From Chryseobacterium arthrosphaerae (GTDB lineage: Bacteria; Bacteroidota; Bacteroidia; Flavobacteriales; Weeksellaceae), in NCBI RefSeq assembly GCF_001684965.1, contig NZ_MAYG01000001.1:186001-250000 (forward strand): DNA of 64,000 bases, given 5' to 3'. The notes beneath the pieces were generated by a model that was not told the origin of the DNA, searched no databases, and was given only the letters and a program-made list of their open reading frames with translations. Of the stretch, positions 55,388-64,000 are shown piece after piece. Position numbers and translations under genes: made by a program. Each line of letters begins with the position of its first letter. Positions within the stretch are counted from its first letter, which is position 1.

Positions 55388-55926
55388 TCCGTCATACTGC
55401 AGTGGAAAATCCGGAAAACCTTTGTTATGGATTTGCGGAAATGCCTTTAAAGAAAAACTATAAGGAAGATTTTGAACAATTAAGTATAGACCATGATTTT
55501 GACCTGGTTATTTCAAGTCCGTTACAGCGCTGCCGTCTTTTGGCTGATCATTTTAAATTCGGTTACAAGACCGATGAAAGGCTGCGGGAAATGAATTTCG
55601 GAAACTGGGAAATGAAGAAATGGACTGATATTCCGGAACATGAGATCAACCCCTGGTACCAGGATTTTATCAATGTAAAGGCAACAAAAGGTGAAAATCT
55701 GCTTGAAATGCAAACCCGTGTGCTCAGCTTCTGGAATGAACTGATTCTCAGGAAAGAAATCAATAAAGTTTTACTCATTACCCATGCCGGAGTGATCCGG
55801 CTGATTATACAAACGGTTTTACAGTTTCCGCTTGAAAATATGTTCAGCATTCAGATTGACTATGGTAAAAAGGTGATCATTGAGGTAAATGAAGAAACTC
55901 TTTCCGTTAAAAAGATGAATATCTAG
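55372..55926 (+). CDS. cobC: histidine phosphatase, probable alpha-ribazole phosphatase
   Basis: 184 residues of the histidine phosphatase superfamily: LIRHTAVE at residues 5-12 (the R-H-x phosphate site), ISSPLQRCRLLADHF, LREMNFGNWE and LLITHAGVIRLI (second catalytic His). Overlap with cobS and gene order support CobC, which dephosphorylates alpha-ribazole or cobalamin phosphate. It is the last gene of the cobalamin operon. Confidence 0.9.
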   Translation: MEIHLIRHTAVENPENLCYGFAEMPLKKNYKEDFEQLSIDHDFDLVISSPLQRCRLLADHFKFGYKTDERLREMNFGNWEMKKWTDIPEHEINPWYQDFINVKATKGENLLEMQTRVLSFWNELILRKEINKVLLITHAGVIRLIIQTVLQFPLENMFSIQIDYGKKVIIEVNEETLSVKKMNI

Positions 55927-56259
55927 TAATGATAAATTCAAAAAATTTAAATACTGAAGGATAAAAGTGTACTGAAGTTTTTAGAATATTTGATTTCAAA
56001 TTGATAATTATTTAAATTCCTACAGAATAACAAACTGTATGGTAAGTTTATCATTCCAATTGTGTCATTCCTCAGGGATCCAGAATGTCTGTCTTCAGTA
56101 AACTTATTGTAGGAATTGAAACCTATAACAATTATTTGAACTGAAGACATAAAATTCCCTTCACTGAAGGAGGTGTCAAATCAAAGATCTGAAGGGGTGA
56201 TCTCTCAAACTACACCTAAAAAAACGCCACCCGATACCATCAGATGACGCAAGAAAAAA
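55927..56259. other. 333-nt convergent intergenic region with a palindromic repeat
   Basis: Between cobC (plus) and the 584-residue gene (minus). It contains the repeat element at 56016-56081 and a second weak hairpin near 56145-56175 (TTCCCTTCACTGAAGGAGG). No open frame over 60 codons looks real. Confidence 0.5.
56016..56081 (+). repeat. palindromic repeat element, copy 1
   Basis: Starts ATTCCTACAGAATAAC, has the central block AAACTGTATGGTAAGTTTAT, and ends TCATTCCTCAGGGATC. It matches the reverse complement of 61858-61922 over about 65 nt. Its ends are inverted repeats of each other, so a single strand can fold into a hairpin. Confidence 0.65.
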
Positions 56260-58014
56260 TTATTTAAAAATTTTGATAAAACTATCTTTTTCCAGATTTT
56301 TCAAAGAGAAGTCATAATCAGCTTCAGCTTTTTCTGCCGTAATTTCTGCTCCGAGCTCTTTGATAAGCTTATTGAAGGACATCGCTTCATACCATTGCTG
56401 GTACAATGCGGTTGTTGCCATCACAGAAACTTCCGAATTTCCTGAAATATGAGAATGTCCCGCTCCGAAATTCAGAAGTACGAAACATTGCTTTCCGTCT
56501 TTTGGCAACAGCATTCCCAGGATTGTTTGGGTCTGGACTGAGTTACATTTGGCTTCAGCAAAAAGATGATCGGGATTCATCATATAATCGTAGGAAATAT
56601 TATCCCCTTTTCCGATCACGATTTTATATCCGCAATTCGCATCTCCGCTGAAAACGTTATTCATGATAAGGGTAGGTGTAGCCAATCCTTTGTTGGCATA
56701 AAGATATTCAACGGCACCATTAGGCGCAGATGTCATATCTCCGGAGTACATCAATTCTCCGTTACCTTGATTATAAGCAGCATTCCAACCTATTTTTCCG
56801 GCGATATTCAATCCTGAAAGATCAAGGTCACGGGCTCCCCACTGGTCTTCCCAGTAGATCCCAACGGCCAGTCTGTCACCATAAAAACGGGTTCCGGCAG
56901 GAATGTTTCCAACAAACATTTTTTCAGAAGCCGGCAATGCAAATTCTATATTTTCAGGGAAATAGAATTTCTTTCCGGAAAAATTTCCATATTTCAATTT
57001 CAGATAATCCAGGATAAACTCATAATTGGCCTGGTTTACATAAGTTTCCTTACCTTTTTTCACCCATGATTTTCCGTTTCTGATCCTGTAAACAAATGTA
57101 TCCTGACCATGCATTCTTGAGTAGCATGCTGAGAGAGCTTTAAACAGAGCAAATGGTGTCGCATTTTCCAGCCAGTGCCAGTCGCTGCTTTCCAGTAGGG
57201 TATGGGTAGCATCATTCAGCGGGTTAGAAACCAGAGGTTTATGATATACTTTAGACAGCTTCGAAATTTTATTGATTACTTTCGGTGCCCTGTTTTTATA
57301 GGCAAGAAAAAGCGGTTTAAACCTGTTGAAAATTTCTGCCAGTTTTTCCAGGCCAAAGCTTTCGAACAGATAGGTAGGGTTAAATTTACTCTGCTTTACC
57401 AAATCAATCAATTCATCGTTTTTAATTAAAAGCGTTGTCTGGGTTGTTTTATAAATGACATAACGGAAAAACTCAACAGGATTTTCAGGATAGATATCAT
57501 ACAGGTCGGCGATTTTTACAATGGCTTCTTTATTTCTGATATTTTCTTTTCCTGTGAAATCATATTCCAGTTCCGCATGCAGAATATCAAGCAGATCATC
57601 AACGGTTTCTTCTTTCAAAGCAATTCCTGACTTCAGAAGAGAAAGGCATTTTTCCTGCATTTCTTCTGCAGTATAAGCTTTGATTACTTTAAAAACCAGC
57701 TTGGTTTCAGGAACGTTCAGGACTTCCTGAGGAATATAGATTTCACTCTGAAAATCGCTCCCATAGGTTGAAATATAATGTCTGATCTGTTCAAAGAACA
57801 GTTCCGTTCTTGAGGTATTCTTTATTTTAGCCCAGGATTTATGAAAGGTTTTATTCAGGTCATTTCCATTCAGTTTTTCCTTTGCATAATAAGAGATGAT
57901 CTCTTTTTTTGCCCATAGTGCATCAGGCTCTATCACGAAACCGTCGTCAGAAACAAAAGGTTTTTCATCGGATTTTACAGCCAGAACAGCATTGAATAAT
58001 TTTAGTGTTTTCAT
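56260..58014 (-). CDS. 584-residue protein of the rtcB unit, function unknown
   Basis: A large soluble protein without signal peptide. The N-terminal two thirds are mainly helical (FFEQIRHYISTYGSDFQSE, DLLDILHAELEYDF). From about residue 370 a beta-rich part follows with GTRFYGDRLAVGIYWEDQWG, ARDLDLSGLNIAG and ELMYSGDMTSAPNGAVEYLY. The DLDLS...HSGDxTSAP-like order recalls TerD-type domains seen in some stress and RNA-associated proteins, but I rate that as a weak resemblance. It lies downstream of rtcB and Y RNA 2 on the same strand, with only stem-loop repeats between, so it is likely part of the RtcB unit. Its role is unknown. Confidence 0.75.
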   Translation of the reverse strand: MKTLKLFNAVLAVKSDEKPFVSDDGFVIEPDALWAKKEIISYYAKEKLNGNDLNKTFHKSWAKIKNTSRTELFFEQIRHYISTYGSDFQSEIYIPQEVLNVPETKLVFKVIKAYTAEEMQEKCLSLLKSGIALKEETVDDLLDILHAELEYDFTGKENIRNKEAIVKIADLYDIYPENPVEFFRYVIYKTTQTTLLIKNDELIDLVKQSKFNPTYLFESFGLEKLAEIFNRFKPLFLAYKNRAPKVINKISKLSKVYHKPLVSNPLNDATHTLLESSDWHWLENATPFALFKALSACYSRMHGQDTFVYRIRNGKSWVKKGKETYVNQANYEFILDYLKLKYGNFSGKKFYFPENIEFALPASEKMFVGNIPAGTRFYGDRLAVGIYWEDQWGARDLDLSGLNIAGKIGWNAAYNQGNGELMYSGDMTSAPNGAVEYLYANKGLATPTLIMNNVFSGDANCGYKIVIGKGDNISYDYMMNPDHLFAEAKCNSVQTQTILGMLLPKDGKQCFVLLNFGAGHSHISGNSEVSVMATTALYQQWYEAMSFNKLIKELGAEITAEKAEADYDFSLKNLEKDSFIKIFK

Positions 58015-58062
58015 GATTTAAAATTAAATAAGTGAGGAGTATATTCATTAAAAGTGAAGGGT

Positions 58063-58226
58063 ATAGGAACTCCTTTTACCTATAATTTTTATAAAAGGCG
58101 GGGAGTAAAACCTTTAATGATAAAATAGGAACTCCCTTTGCCTTATAGTGGGTAAAAAGGCGGAAAGTAAATCCAAAATATAGGAACTTTCTTTGCCTTA
58201 AAATTTTTGAAAGATGAGAATGTCTG
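58063..58226 (-). repeat. three stem-loop repeats related to the Y RNA 2 insert
   Basis: Three units begin (forward) with ATAGGAACT at 58063, 58125 and 58180. The first two end with GGCGGRRAGTAAA, and the third is shorter. The same ATAGGAACT...GCGAAAAGTAA order occurs inside Y RNA 2 (58304-58340). On the minus strand each can fold: ACUCC with GGAGU (unit 1), ACUUUC with GGGAGU using G-U pairs (unit 2), CUUUC with GAAAG (unit 3), ACUUU with AAAGU (Y RNA 2). Pairing is kept while sequence changes, which argues for RNA structure made from the minus strand. Confidence 0.65.
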
Positions 58227-58258
58227 GTACGTGAATATAAGCATTTTCATCATAATGA

Positions 58259-58368
58259 GGAGCAGACAGGACTCGAACCTGTGACCTACAAACCTGGTGA
58301 TTGATAGGAACTTTATATGCCAATAGCGAAAAGTAATCTTGTTGCTCTACCATCTGAGCTACTGCCCC
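58259..58368 (-). ncRNA. Y RNA-like RNA 2 (YrlA type) in the rtcB unit
   Basis: On the minus strand, acceptor GGGGCAG pairs with CTGCTCC (one G-T). The D-arm is GCTCAGATGGTAGAGC and the T-arm ACAGG-TTCGAGT-CCTGT. The space between holds about 57 nt and no normal anticodon arm. Instead it has a hairpin ACUUU...AAAGU like those repeated downstream. Flanks match Y RNA 1 (TAGCTCAGATGG, GTAGGTC before the T-arm). It lies 43 nt after the rtcB stop codon, probably cut out of or co-transcribed with the rtcB message. A palindrome AAACCTG-T-CAGGTTT (58381-58395) separates it from rtcB. A tRNA with an intron is a less likely reading. Confidence 0.75.
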
Positions 58369-58411
58369 TGCCTTTATATTAAACCTGTCAGGTTTTGCTA
58401 TCCATTATCCA

Positions 58412-59863
<1,452 letters not shown>

Positions 59864-59953
59864 TTAATTATTTTTACAAAAAATTAAAAATAAGAGGTAA
59901 GATCATTATACGTTTGTCCTTATCTCAACCTATAAAAATTAAAAACCTACATT

Positions 59954-60289
59954 ATGATATTATTAGAACAACTTAAGCATTTCCCGGAAACCATTCAGTT
60001 TAACGATGTAATTGCCTATATTGATCAGAACTACGAGTTTACGCCTACTGCTTTTAAAAATGGCGATACAACCAATCAGGCAGGGCAGAATAACGGTTCA
60101 TGCAAGGTTTTCAGCTTTGCAAGGCTTCAGAATCTAACTCCGGAAGAAACCCTTCTGCTTTTCGGGGAATTCTACAGGGATGATGTTTTGAAAAACCCTG
60201 ATGGAAATGACCACCAGAATATCAGGAACTTTATGCAGTCCGGATGGGAAGGGGTTATTTTTGAGGAGGATGCTCTGAAGGAGAAATAA
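59954..60289 (+). CDS. HopJ type III effector family protein
   Basis: 111 residues: MILLEQLKHFPETIQFNDVI, YIDQNYEFTPTAFKNGDTTN, AGQNNGSCKVFSFARLQNLT, and LLFGEFYRDDVLKNPDGNDHQNIRNF. This is the whole HopJ family domain (PF08888). The name comes from a Pseudomonas type III effector, but the family is widespread in free-living bacteria and is probably a housekeeping or stress protein. No type III system is present here. It is divergent from rtcB. A -7-like box TACGTTTG is at 59909-59916. Confidence 0.87.
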   Translation: MILLEQLKHFPETIQFNDVIAYIDQNYEFTPTAFKNGDTTNQAGQNNGSCKVFSFARLQNLTPEETLLLFGEFYRDDVLKNPDGNDHQNIRNFMQSGWEGVIFEEDALKEK

Positions 60290-60400
60290 TGATCATTAAA
60301 AAAGTAAATGTGAAGAGCAGCTGTTCAGCATCCTTAGTTGGCGGAAGATTTGGCAATTCACACCTTTTGCGATTTTATCCTAACTAAAATTATCATCACC

Positions 60401-61420
60401 ATGTCATCCAATAAAAATGCCCTGATCCGCTATAAAACACTGGATAAATGCCTTAAAAACAAATACAGGAAATACACGCTGGAAGATCTCATTGACGAGT
60501 GTTCTGAAGCATTATTTGAATTTGAAGGTAAAGAATCCTATGTAAGTAAACGGACGGTACAGCTTGATCTTCAGAATATGCGGAGTGAGAAATTCGGGTA
60601 TGAGGCTCCTATTGAAGTATATGAAAGAAAATATTACCGCTACAGCGACCCGGAATACAGCATTCATAATATTTCTGTGAATGAAAGTGACCTGAAGGCT
60701 ATGAATAATGCAGTCCAGATCTTAAAACAGTTCAAGGACTTTTCTATGTTTAAAGAAATGAACGGGGTTATCCAGAAGCTTGAAGATTCCATTCATGCAA
60801 CCAGCCAGAAATCTATTATTCATCTCGATAAAAATGAACAGCTGAAAGGTCTTGAGCATATTGATATACTATATGAAAGTATTGCCGGTAAAAAAGTGCT
60901 GAATATCCTTTATAAAAGCTTTACGGCAAGAGAATCCAATATCTATACGGTTCATCCGCAGCTGCTGAAGGAATTCAATAACCGCTGGTTCCTGATCTGT
61001 CTTTATAAGCAGAAAATGTACAATCTGGCACTGGACAGAATGGAAAACATTGAAGTCAATGAAAATCATCAGTATATTGACAAAGACCTTGATGGTGACG
61101 AATATTTCAAAGATATTGTCGGGGTTACCGTTTCGGAGGGGATTGTTCCTAAAAATGTTGTTTTTTGGGTCGATTCAGGAAATGCACCGTATGTCAAAAC
61201 AAAACCCCTGCATAAGAGTCAGGAGATCATCAGTGAAGATCCGGGTGGAACGATATTTAAAATCTGTGTTCAGATCAATTTTGAGCTGGAAAGGCTGTTG
61301 CTGGGTTTCGGGGAATCTCTGATTGTTCATAAACCCCGGAAGCTGAGGCTGAAAATGGAAGAGAAATTCAATGCCGGAAGAAAAAATTACCAGAATCTGA
61401 TGGTGCCTGATGATGTATAA
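60401..61420 (+). CDS. WYL-domain transcriptional regulator, candidate controller of the RNA-repair regulon
   Basis: 339 residues from ATG 60401 (MSSNKNALIRYKTLDKCLKN). N-terminal winged HTH (YTLEDLIDECSEALFEFEG, YVSKRTVQLDLQNMRSEKFG), then a WYL domain from about 140 (VLNILYKSFTARESNIYTVHP, LLKEFNNRWFLICLYKQKM, LALDRMENIEV) and a C-terminal WCX domain (ERLLLGFGESLIVHKPRKLR). WYL regulators often sense nucleic-acid ligands and control phage defence or damage responses. It is close to rtcB and is the only DNA-binding regulator near the three repair units. No palindrome copy lies before the gene itself. The link is inference from position. Confidence 0.88.
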   Translation: MSSNKNALIRYKTLDKCLKNKYRKYTLEDLIDECSEALFEFEGKESYVSKRTVQLDLQNMRSEKFGYEAPIEVYERKYYRYSDPEYSIHNISVNESDLKAMNNAVQILKQFKDFSMFKEMNGVIQKLEDSIHATSQKSIIHLDKNEQLKGLEHIDILYESIAGKKVLNILYKSFTARESNIYTVHPQLLKEFNNRWFLICLYKQKMYNLALDRMENIEVNENHQYIDKDLDGDEYFKDIVGVTVSEGIVPKNVVFWVDSGNAPYVKTKPLHKSQEIISEDPGGTIFKICVQINFELERLLLGFGESLIVHKPRKLRLKMEEKFNAGRKNYQNLMVPDDV

Positions 61421-61514
61421 TTGATGCATATTCATATAAATCAATTGCCCGGAAATTAGCTGTCAATTTTATCTTGGCTTGGAAATTGCATTAATACCAT
61501 TACAATATCACATT

Positions 61515-61652
61515 ATGAAATCAAGAATATTTAAAGCATTAATTGCAATCATAGCTCCTATAGCAATAGAATATATTGTTAAAAAAATATCTGAGAAACT
61601 TGATAAGAAGGAAGATCAGAAAGAGAAAGAACCTAAGCAGATTACTGCTTAA
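61515..61652 (+). CDS. small membrane-associated protein, 45 residues
   Basis: Short ORF with an amphipathic or membrane N-terminal helix (MKSRIFKALIAIIAPIAIEY) and a strongly charged C-terminal half (SEKLDKKEDQKEKEPKQ). It has an ATG, an A-rich leader and a strong terminator 31 nt downstream, so it is a complete transcription unit. The pattern resembles small flavobacterial proteins of unknown role. A toxin-like peptide is possible, but no antisense RNA or partner gene is seen. Confidence 0.6.
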   Translation: MKSRIFKALIAIIAPIAIEYIVKKISEKLDKKEDQKEKEPKQITA

Positions 61653-61683
61653 ACGTAAAAGTAGTTAAAATTTAAAATTATTG

Positions 61684-61719
61684 AAAAGAGACTGTCATAG
61701 CATGTACAGTCTCTTTTTT
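61684..61719 (+). terminator. terminator after the small ORF
   Basis: Twelve-pair perfect stem AAAAGAGACTGT / ACAGTCTCTTTT, loop of 10 nt, T run. Confidence 0.85.
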
Positions 61720-61857
61720 ATTGGAGTATATTGAAACCACCCGGTCAAAAATTCTTTGAATTATTGCCACCCCTCCGGAGGAGGGAATTCTTACGTTTTC
61801 AGCTCAAAAAATGGCACAGGTTTAAATTTCCAATGTTTTTTAAGATAGCATTGGCTG

Positions 61858-61922
61858 GATTCCTACGGAATGAACAGTTGGAATCATAGGTTTACCATAC
61901 AGTTTGCCATTCCGTAGAATCT
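61858..61922 (-). repeat. palindromic repeat element, copy 2
   Basis: Begins GATTCCTACGGAATGAACAG and ends CCATTCCGTAGAATCTC, with the centre ACCATACAGTTTG. It is the reverse complement relative of 56016-56081. Terminal GATTCCTACGGAAT / ATTCCGTAGAATC arms make it a hairpin-forming element. Confidence 0.65.
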
Positions 61923-61997
61923 CAGCATATTTTTAGCGTTCTGGTACCATTATTATGCATTATAAAAGTAATCTAAATAATAATCAATTTAGAAATC

Positions 61998-62093
61998 GTA
62001 GATTTTCAAAACTTAAGTGCACTTTTTATATATAAAGCTTGTCACTTAAAATAACTTAAGTATTCAAAACTTTTGTGTCTTTTGTGGTTACTA
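61998..62093 (+). repeat. dispersed intergenic repeat, copy 3
   Basis: Begins GTAGATTTTCAAAACTTAAG and ends ACTTTTGTGTCTTTTGTGGT, the same end blocks as copies 1 and 2. Confidence 0.65.
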
Positions 62094-62106
62094 AAATTCA
62101 ATTCAC

Positions 62107-63291
62107 TTATATAAAATCATAAATCCCGTTTTTCCAGCCCAAAACTTTAGAAGAGTCAGCCTTAAGCCAGTTTTTCAGGATCGTGGCATATACTTTTCTG
62201 AAATCTTCCGTATAGATCAGATCTCCTTCGTTGAGGTTCTGAAGGTCAGGAAGACTATTGAGAAGACCTTTCTTTTTCAGGTTTCCACTGATGAAAAACA
62301 TCTGATTGGCTGTGCCGTGATCTGTTCCGTTGCTGGCATTCTGGGCAACCCGGCGTCCGAATTCAGAAAATGTCATCAGCAGGATATTATTGAAGAGGCC
62401 ATTGCTTTTCATATCAGCCACAAAAGATTTTACGGCATCATTGATATCACTGAACAGTTTTTTCTGTCTGTCATTCTGATTCACATGGGTATCAAAACTC
62501 CCGATTGAAAGATAGTAAACCTGTGTATTGATGTCGGATTTGATCAGGGACGCTACTGTTTTGAAATCTTTTCCCAGTTGGGAATTCGGATAAATCTGTT
62601 CCGTCTTTTTGGCTTTGCTTTTTTCAAAAATATAATCCGCATTATTAATGGTAGAACCTAAAGTCTGATAAAGATAAGAAACGGTTTCATCATCGTGATG
62701 ATGGTCATACAGAGACTTGAAGTACTTTTCCTGGCTCGTTTGGTAAAGCCTTTTGGGGTCTTTAAAAGCAAAGGCTTTATTATTTTCACCTTTTAAGGCA
62801 AGGCTCAGCATATCATCTACTTCCAGCGCCTGGGTAGGGTGCTCACAGCGGTAGCATTCTTCATCCAGAAACCGTCCGAGCCAGCCTGTTTCCAGAAATT
62901 CATCACTTCTGCTGGCGGAATGCCAGATGTCCATACTCCGGAAGTGGGATTTATCAGGATTGGGATAGCCTACATTATTCATTACAGAAAGCTCACCATT
63001 ATCGAACAATTCCTTGAAATAGGAAAGGGAAGGATTGATTCCGGCATCATCAGTCAGGGCCATTGAATCCTGGATGGCAAGGGTTTTCCTTTCTCTGAAA
63101 TAGATATCATTTTTTACCGGGATAATTGTATTCAAACCATCATTTCCACCGGTGAACTGGAGTACTACCAGTATATTCCGGCTGGCGGGAAGTGCTTCGT
63201 CCAGGGTCATTGCTTTTAAGAATTCAGGCATCAGCAGGGAAGCAGTTGCCAGTGAACTTATTTTTAGGAATTCTCTTCTTTTGATGAGCAT
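62107..63291 (-). CDS. DUF1501 family protein with Tat signal
   Basis: 394 residues. The N-terminus MLIKRREFLKISSLATASLL contains a twin-arginine signal. The sulfatase-like DUF1501 fold follows: NILVVLQFTGGNDGLNTIIP, LSVMNNVGYPNPDKSHFRSMDIW (alkaline-phosphatase-like Asp and His), YYLSIGSFDTHVNQNDRQ and LLMTFSEFGRRVAQNASNGTDHGTAN. These motifs resemble metal sites of the alkaline phosphatase superfamily. It is probably exported folded to the periplasm. It follows the DUF1800 gene by 54 nt, the standard DUF1800-DUF1501 pair of unknown function. Confidence 0.88.
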   Translation of the reverse strand: MLIKRREFLKISSLATASLLMPEFLKAMTLDEALPASRNILVVLQFTGGNDGLNTIIPVKNDIYFRERKTLAIQDSMALTDDAGINPSLSYFKELFDNGELSVMNNVGYPNPDKSHFRSMDIWHSASRSDEFLETGWLGRFLDEECYRCEHPTQALEVDDMLSLALKGENNKAFAFKDPKRLYQTSQEKYFKSLYDHHHDDETVSYLYQTLGSTINNADYIFEKSKAKKTEQIYPNSQLGKDFKTVASLIKSDINTQVYYLSIGSFDTHVNQNDRQKKLFSDINDAVKSFVADMKSNGLFNNILLMTFSEFGRRVAQNASNGTDHGTANQMFFISGNLKKKGLLNSLPDLQNLNEGDLIYTEDFRKVYATILKNWLKADSSKVLGWKNGIYDFI

Positions 63292-63345
63292 AGCTTTTTG
63301 TTTAGATTATGGTTTATACTGCTATCTGAGATCTCTTGCTGGTAT

Positions 63346-64000
63346 CTACATTAATTGATATTCAGGGGTTGACATCAGGTTGATGACATTTATTTTTGTG
63401 GTATGATCCGAAAAGCTTTTTACAGCGTCCATATTCATATTTTTTGTATTGATAATCAGGTAGTCTTCGCAGCTTTTATGGGCGAATGTCTGATCTACAC
63501 GGTTCCAGTCTATCGTAATGTTTGGGTTTTTAAAAGTCTTGTTTAGAGCCGTCTCTCTGGATTTCATCCCCATATCAAGATCATCATCCTGGCGTGGGCT
63601 ATATTCCAGTGGGCGAAGTCCGGACCAGATCTGCGGAACCTGAAGTCTTAGCATCAGGGTAGAACTGTCGATCCATGATTTTCCGTTGGGCCATCCTGCT
63701 ACATTAGGAGGATAAAGGAGCATCTGTCCCAGTAACTTCTGATAAACAATAAGGTTCTCGGGGTTCTGAATATGCATGGGAAGTATCCTCATGATTCCTG
63801 CCATCAGTTCTACAGGAGATTTTATTCTGTTTCCGATGTTCTTTTGATCATAGAACCAGGCGCTTGAAAAAATCTCTGTCATCAGTTTTTTTATATCATA
63901 TCCTGAAGTATAGAAACCGGTGCTTAGTTTATCAATGATACTGTCATCCGCTTTTTCATTGACGAAGAACTTATAGATCTTTGTGGTAATAAACCTGGCT
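63346..64000 (-). CDS. DUF1800 family protein (5' end cut off by the window)
   Basis: The open frame continues to the right window edge. About 218 C-terminal residues are present. Family blocks: ARFITTKIYKFFVNE near the edge, GYDIKKLMTEIFSSAWFYD, RIKSPVELMAGIMRIL, and MLLYPPNVAGWPNGKSWIDS. The last is the hallmark of DUF1800 proteins. Full members have about 450-550 residues, so over half is missing. It is transcribed with the DUF1501 gene downstream. Function unknown. Confidence 0.87.
   Translation of the reverse strand, partial: ARFITTKIYKFFVNEKADDSIIDKLSTGFYTSGYDIKKLMTEIFSSAWFYDQKNIGNRIKSPVELMAGIMRILPMHIQNPENLIVYQKLLGQMLLYPPNVAGWPNGKSWIDSSTLMLRLQVPQIWSGLRPLEYSPRQDDDLDMGMKSRETALNKTFKNPNITIDWNRVDQTFAHKSCEDYLIINTKNMNMDAVKSFSDHTTKINVINLMSTPEYQLM

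Larger units (their letters stand above)
61720..62106. other. intergenic region with two repeat families
   Basis: About 390 nt without a gene. It carries the second copy of the palindromic repeat (61858-61922) and copy 3 of the dispersed repeat (61998-62093). The rest is unremarkable. Confidence 0.5.

Noticed and set aside
58063..58226. CRISPR array
   Set aside because: The repeats are imperfect, the spacing varies, only three units exist and the sequence between them is also similar. No cas gene is near.
59954..60289. evidence of a type III secretion system
   Set aside because: HopJ-family proteins are widespread in bacteria without type III secretion, and no apparatus genes are present.

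Overview
The window reads as chromosome of a Bacteroidota member of the Flavobacteriia, most probably Chryseobacterium or a close relative. The support is low G+C sequence, sigma-A promoters of the TTTG-N19-TAnnTTTG type, weak Shine-Dalgarno sites, a type VI secretion system of the Bacteroidota kind (TssD/VgrG), a type IX secretion sorting domain, and GG-leader peptides of the sort called bacteriocin-like in Chryseobacterium. Genus is inferred from gene content and was not tested.

Layout. 1-5.4 kb: end of a cbb3-type cytochrome oxidase cluster, a Crp/Fnr regulator, an iron permease-family protein, a cytoplasmic alpha-amylase, a frameshifted membrane gene and a VIT-family metal transporter. 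5.7-10.3 kb: a siderophore-uptake operon (TonB receptor, esterase, PepSY membrane protein). 10.4-19.4 kb: a type VI secretion module with tube protein TssD, spike VgrG, a Tle1-like phospholipase effector, a PAAR-like protein with a C-terminal candidate toxin domain, and candidate immunity lipoproteins. 19.4-23.8 kb: an A+T-rich stretch with a broken T9SS-sorted gene and an IetA/IetS (AAA ATPase plus subtilase) defence-type pair, ending at tRNA-Leu(CAA). 23.8-46 kb: mostly housekeeping genes (rpsO, pnp, mgtE, an MFS sugar transporter, a TonB-type outer membrane protein with its MarR regulator, an ABC exporter fused to an M1 peptidase). This stretch also holds four tandem genes for 47-56 residue peptides with the cysteine order C-C-CC-C-C. 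53.6-55.9 kb: cobT-cobS-cobC. 62-64 kb: DUF1501 and DUF1800 proteins.

The most striking system lies between 46 and 61 kb. Three transcription units on the minus strand hold RNA-repair genes: RtcB ligase, a TROVE/Ro60 (Rsr) protein, a Thg1-like 3'-5' polymerase, a polynucleotide-kinase-like P-loop protein, an R2K-type ATP-grasp protein, two RlaP-type nucleotidyltransferases, a possible primase-polymerase, a WG-repeat protein and a 584-residue unknown. Two of the units also carry tRNA-shaped RNAs in which the anticodon arm is replaced by a long insert. They look like bacterial Y RNAs (YrlA type), the known partners of Ro60. Stem-loops related to these inserts lie next to both RNAs.

All three units, and a fourth more than 14 kb away that encodes an unknown 256-residue protein (31928-32698), start behind the same element: palindrome TACGYAA-N5-TTGCGYA, exactly 9 nt, then TTAYTTTGCA. 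This defines a regulon from sequence alone. A WYL-domain regulator at 60401-61420 is the nearest candidate to control it. Coordinates were counted by hand from the printed sequence. No database search, folding program or expression data was available.
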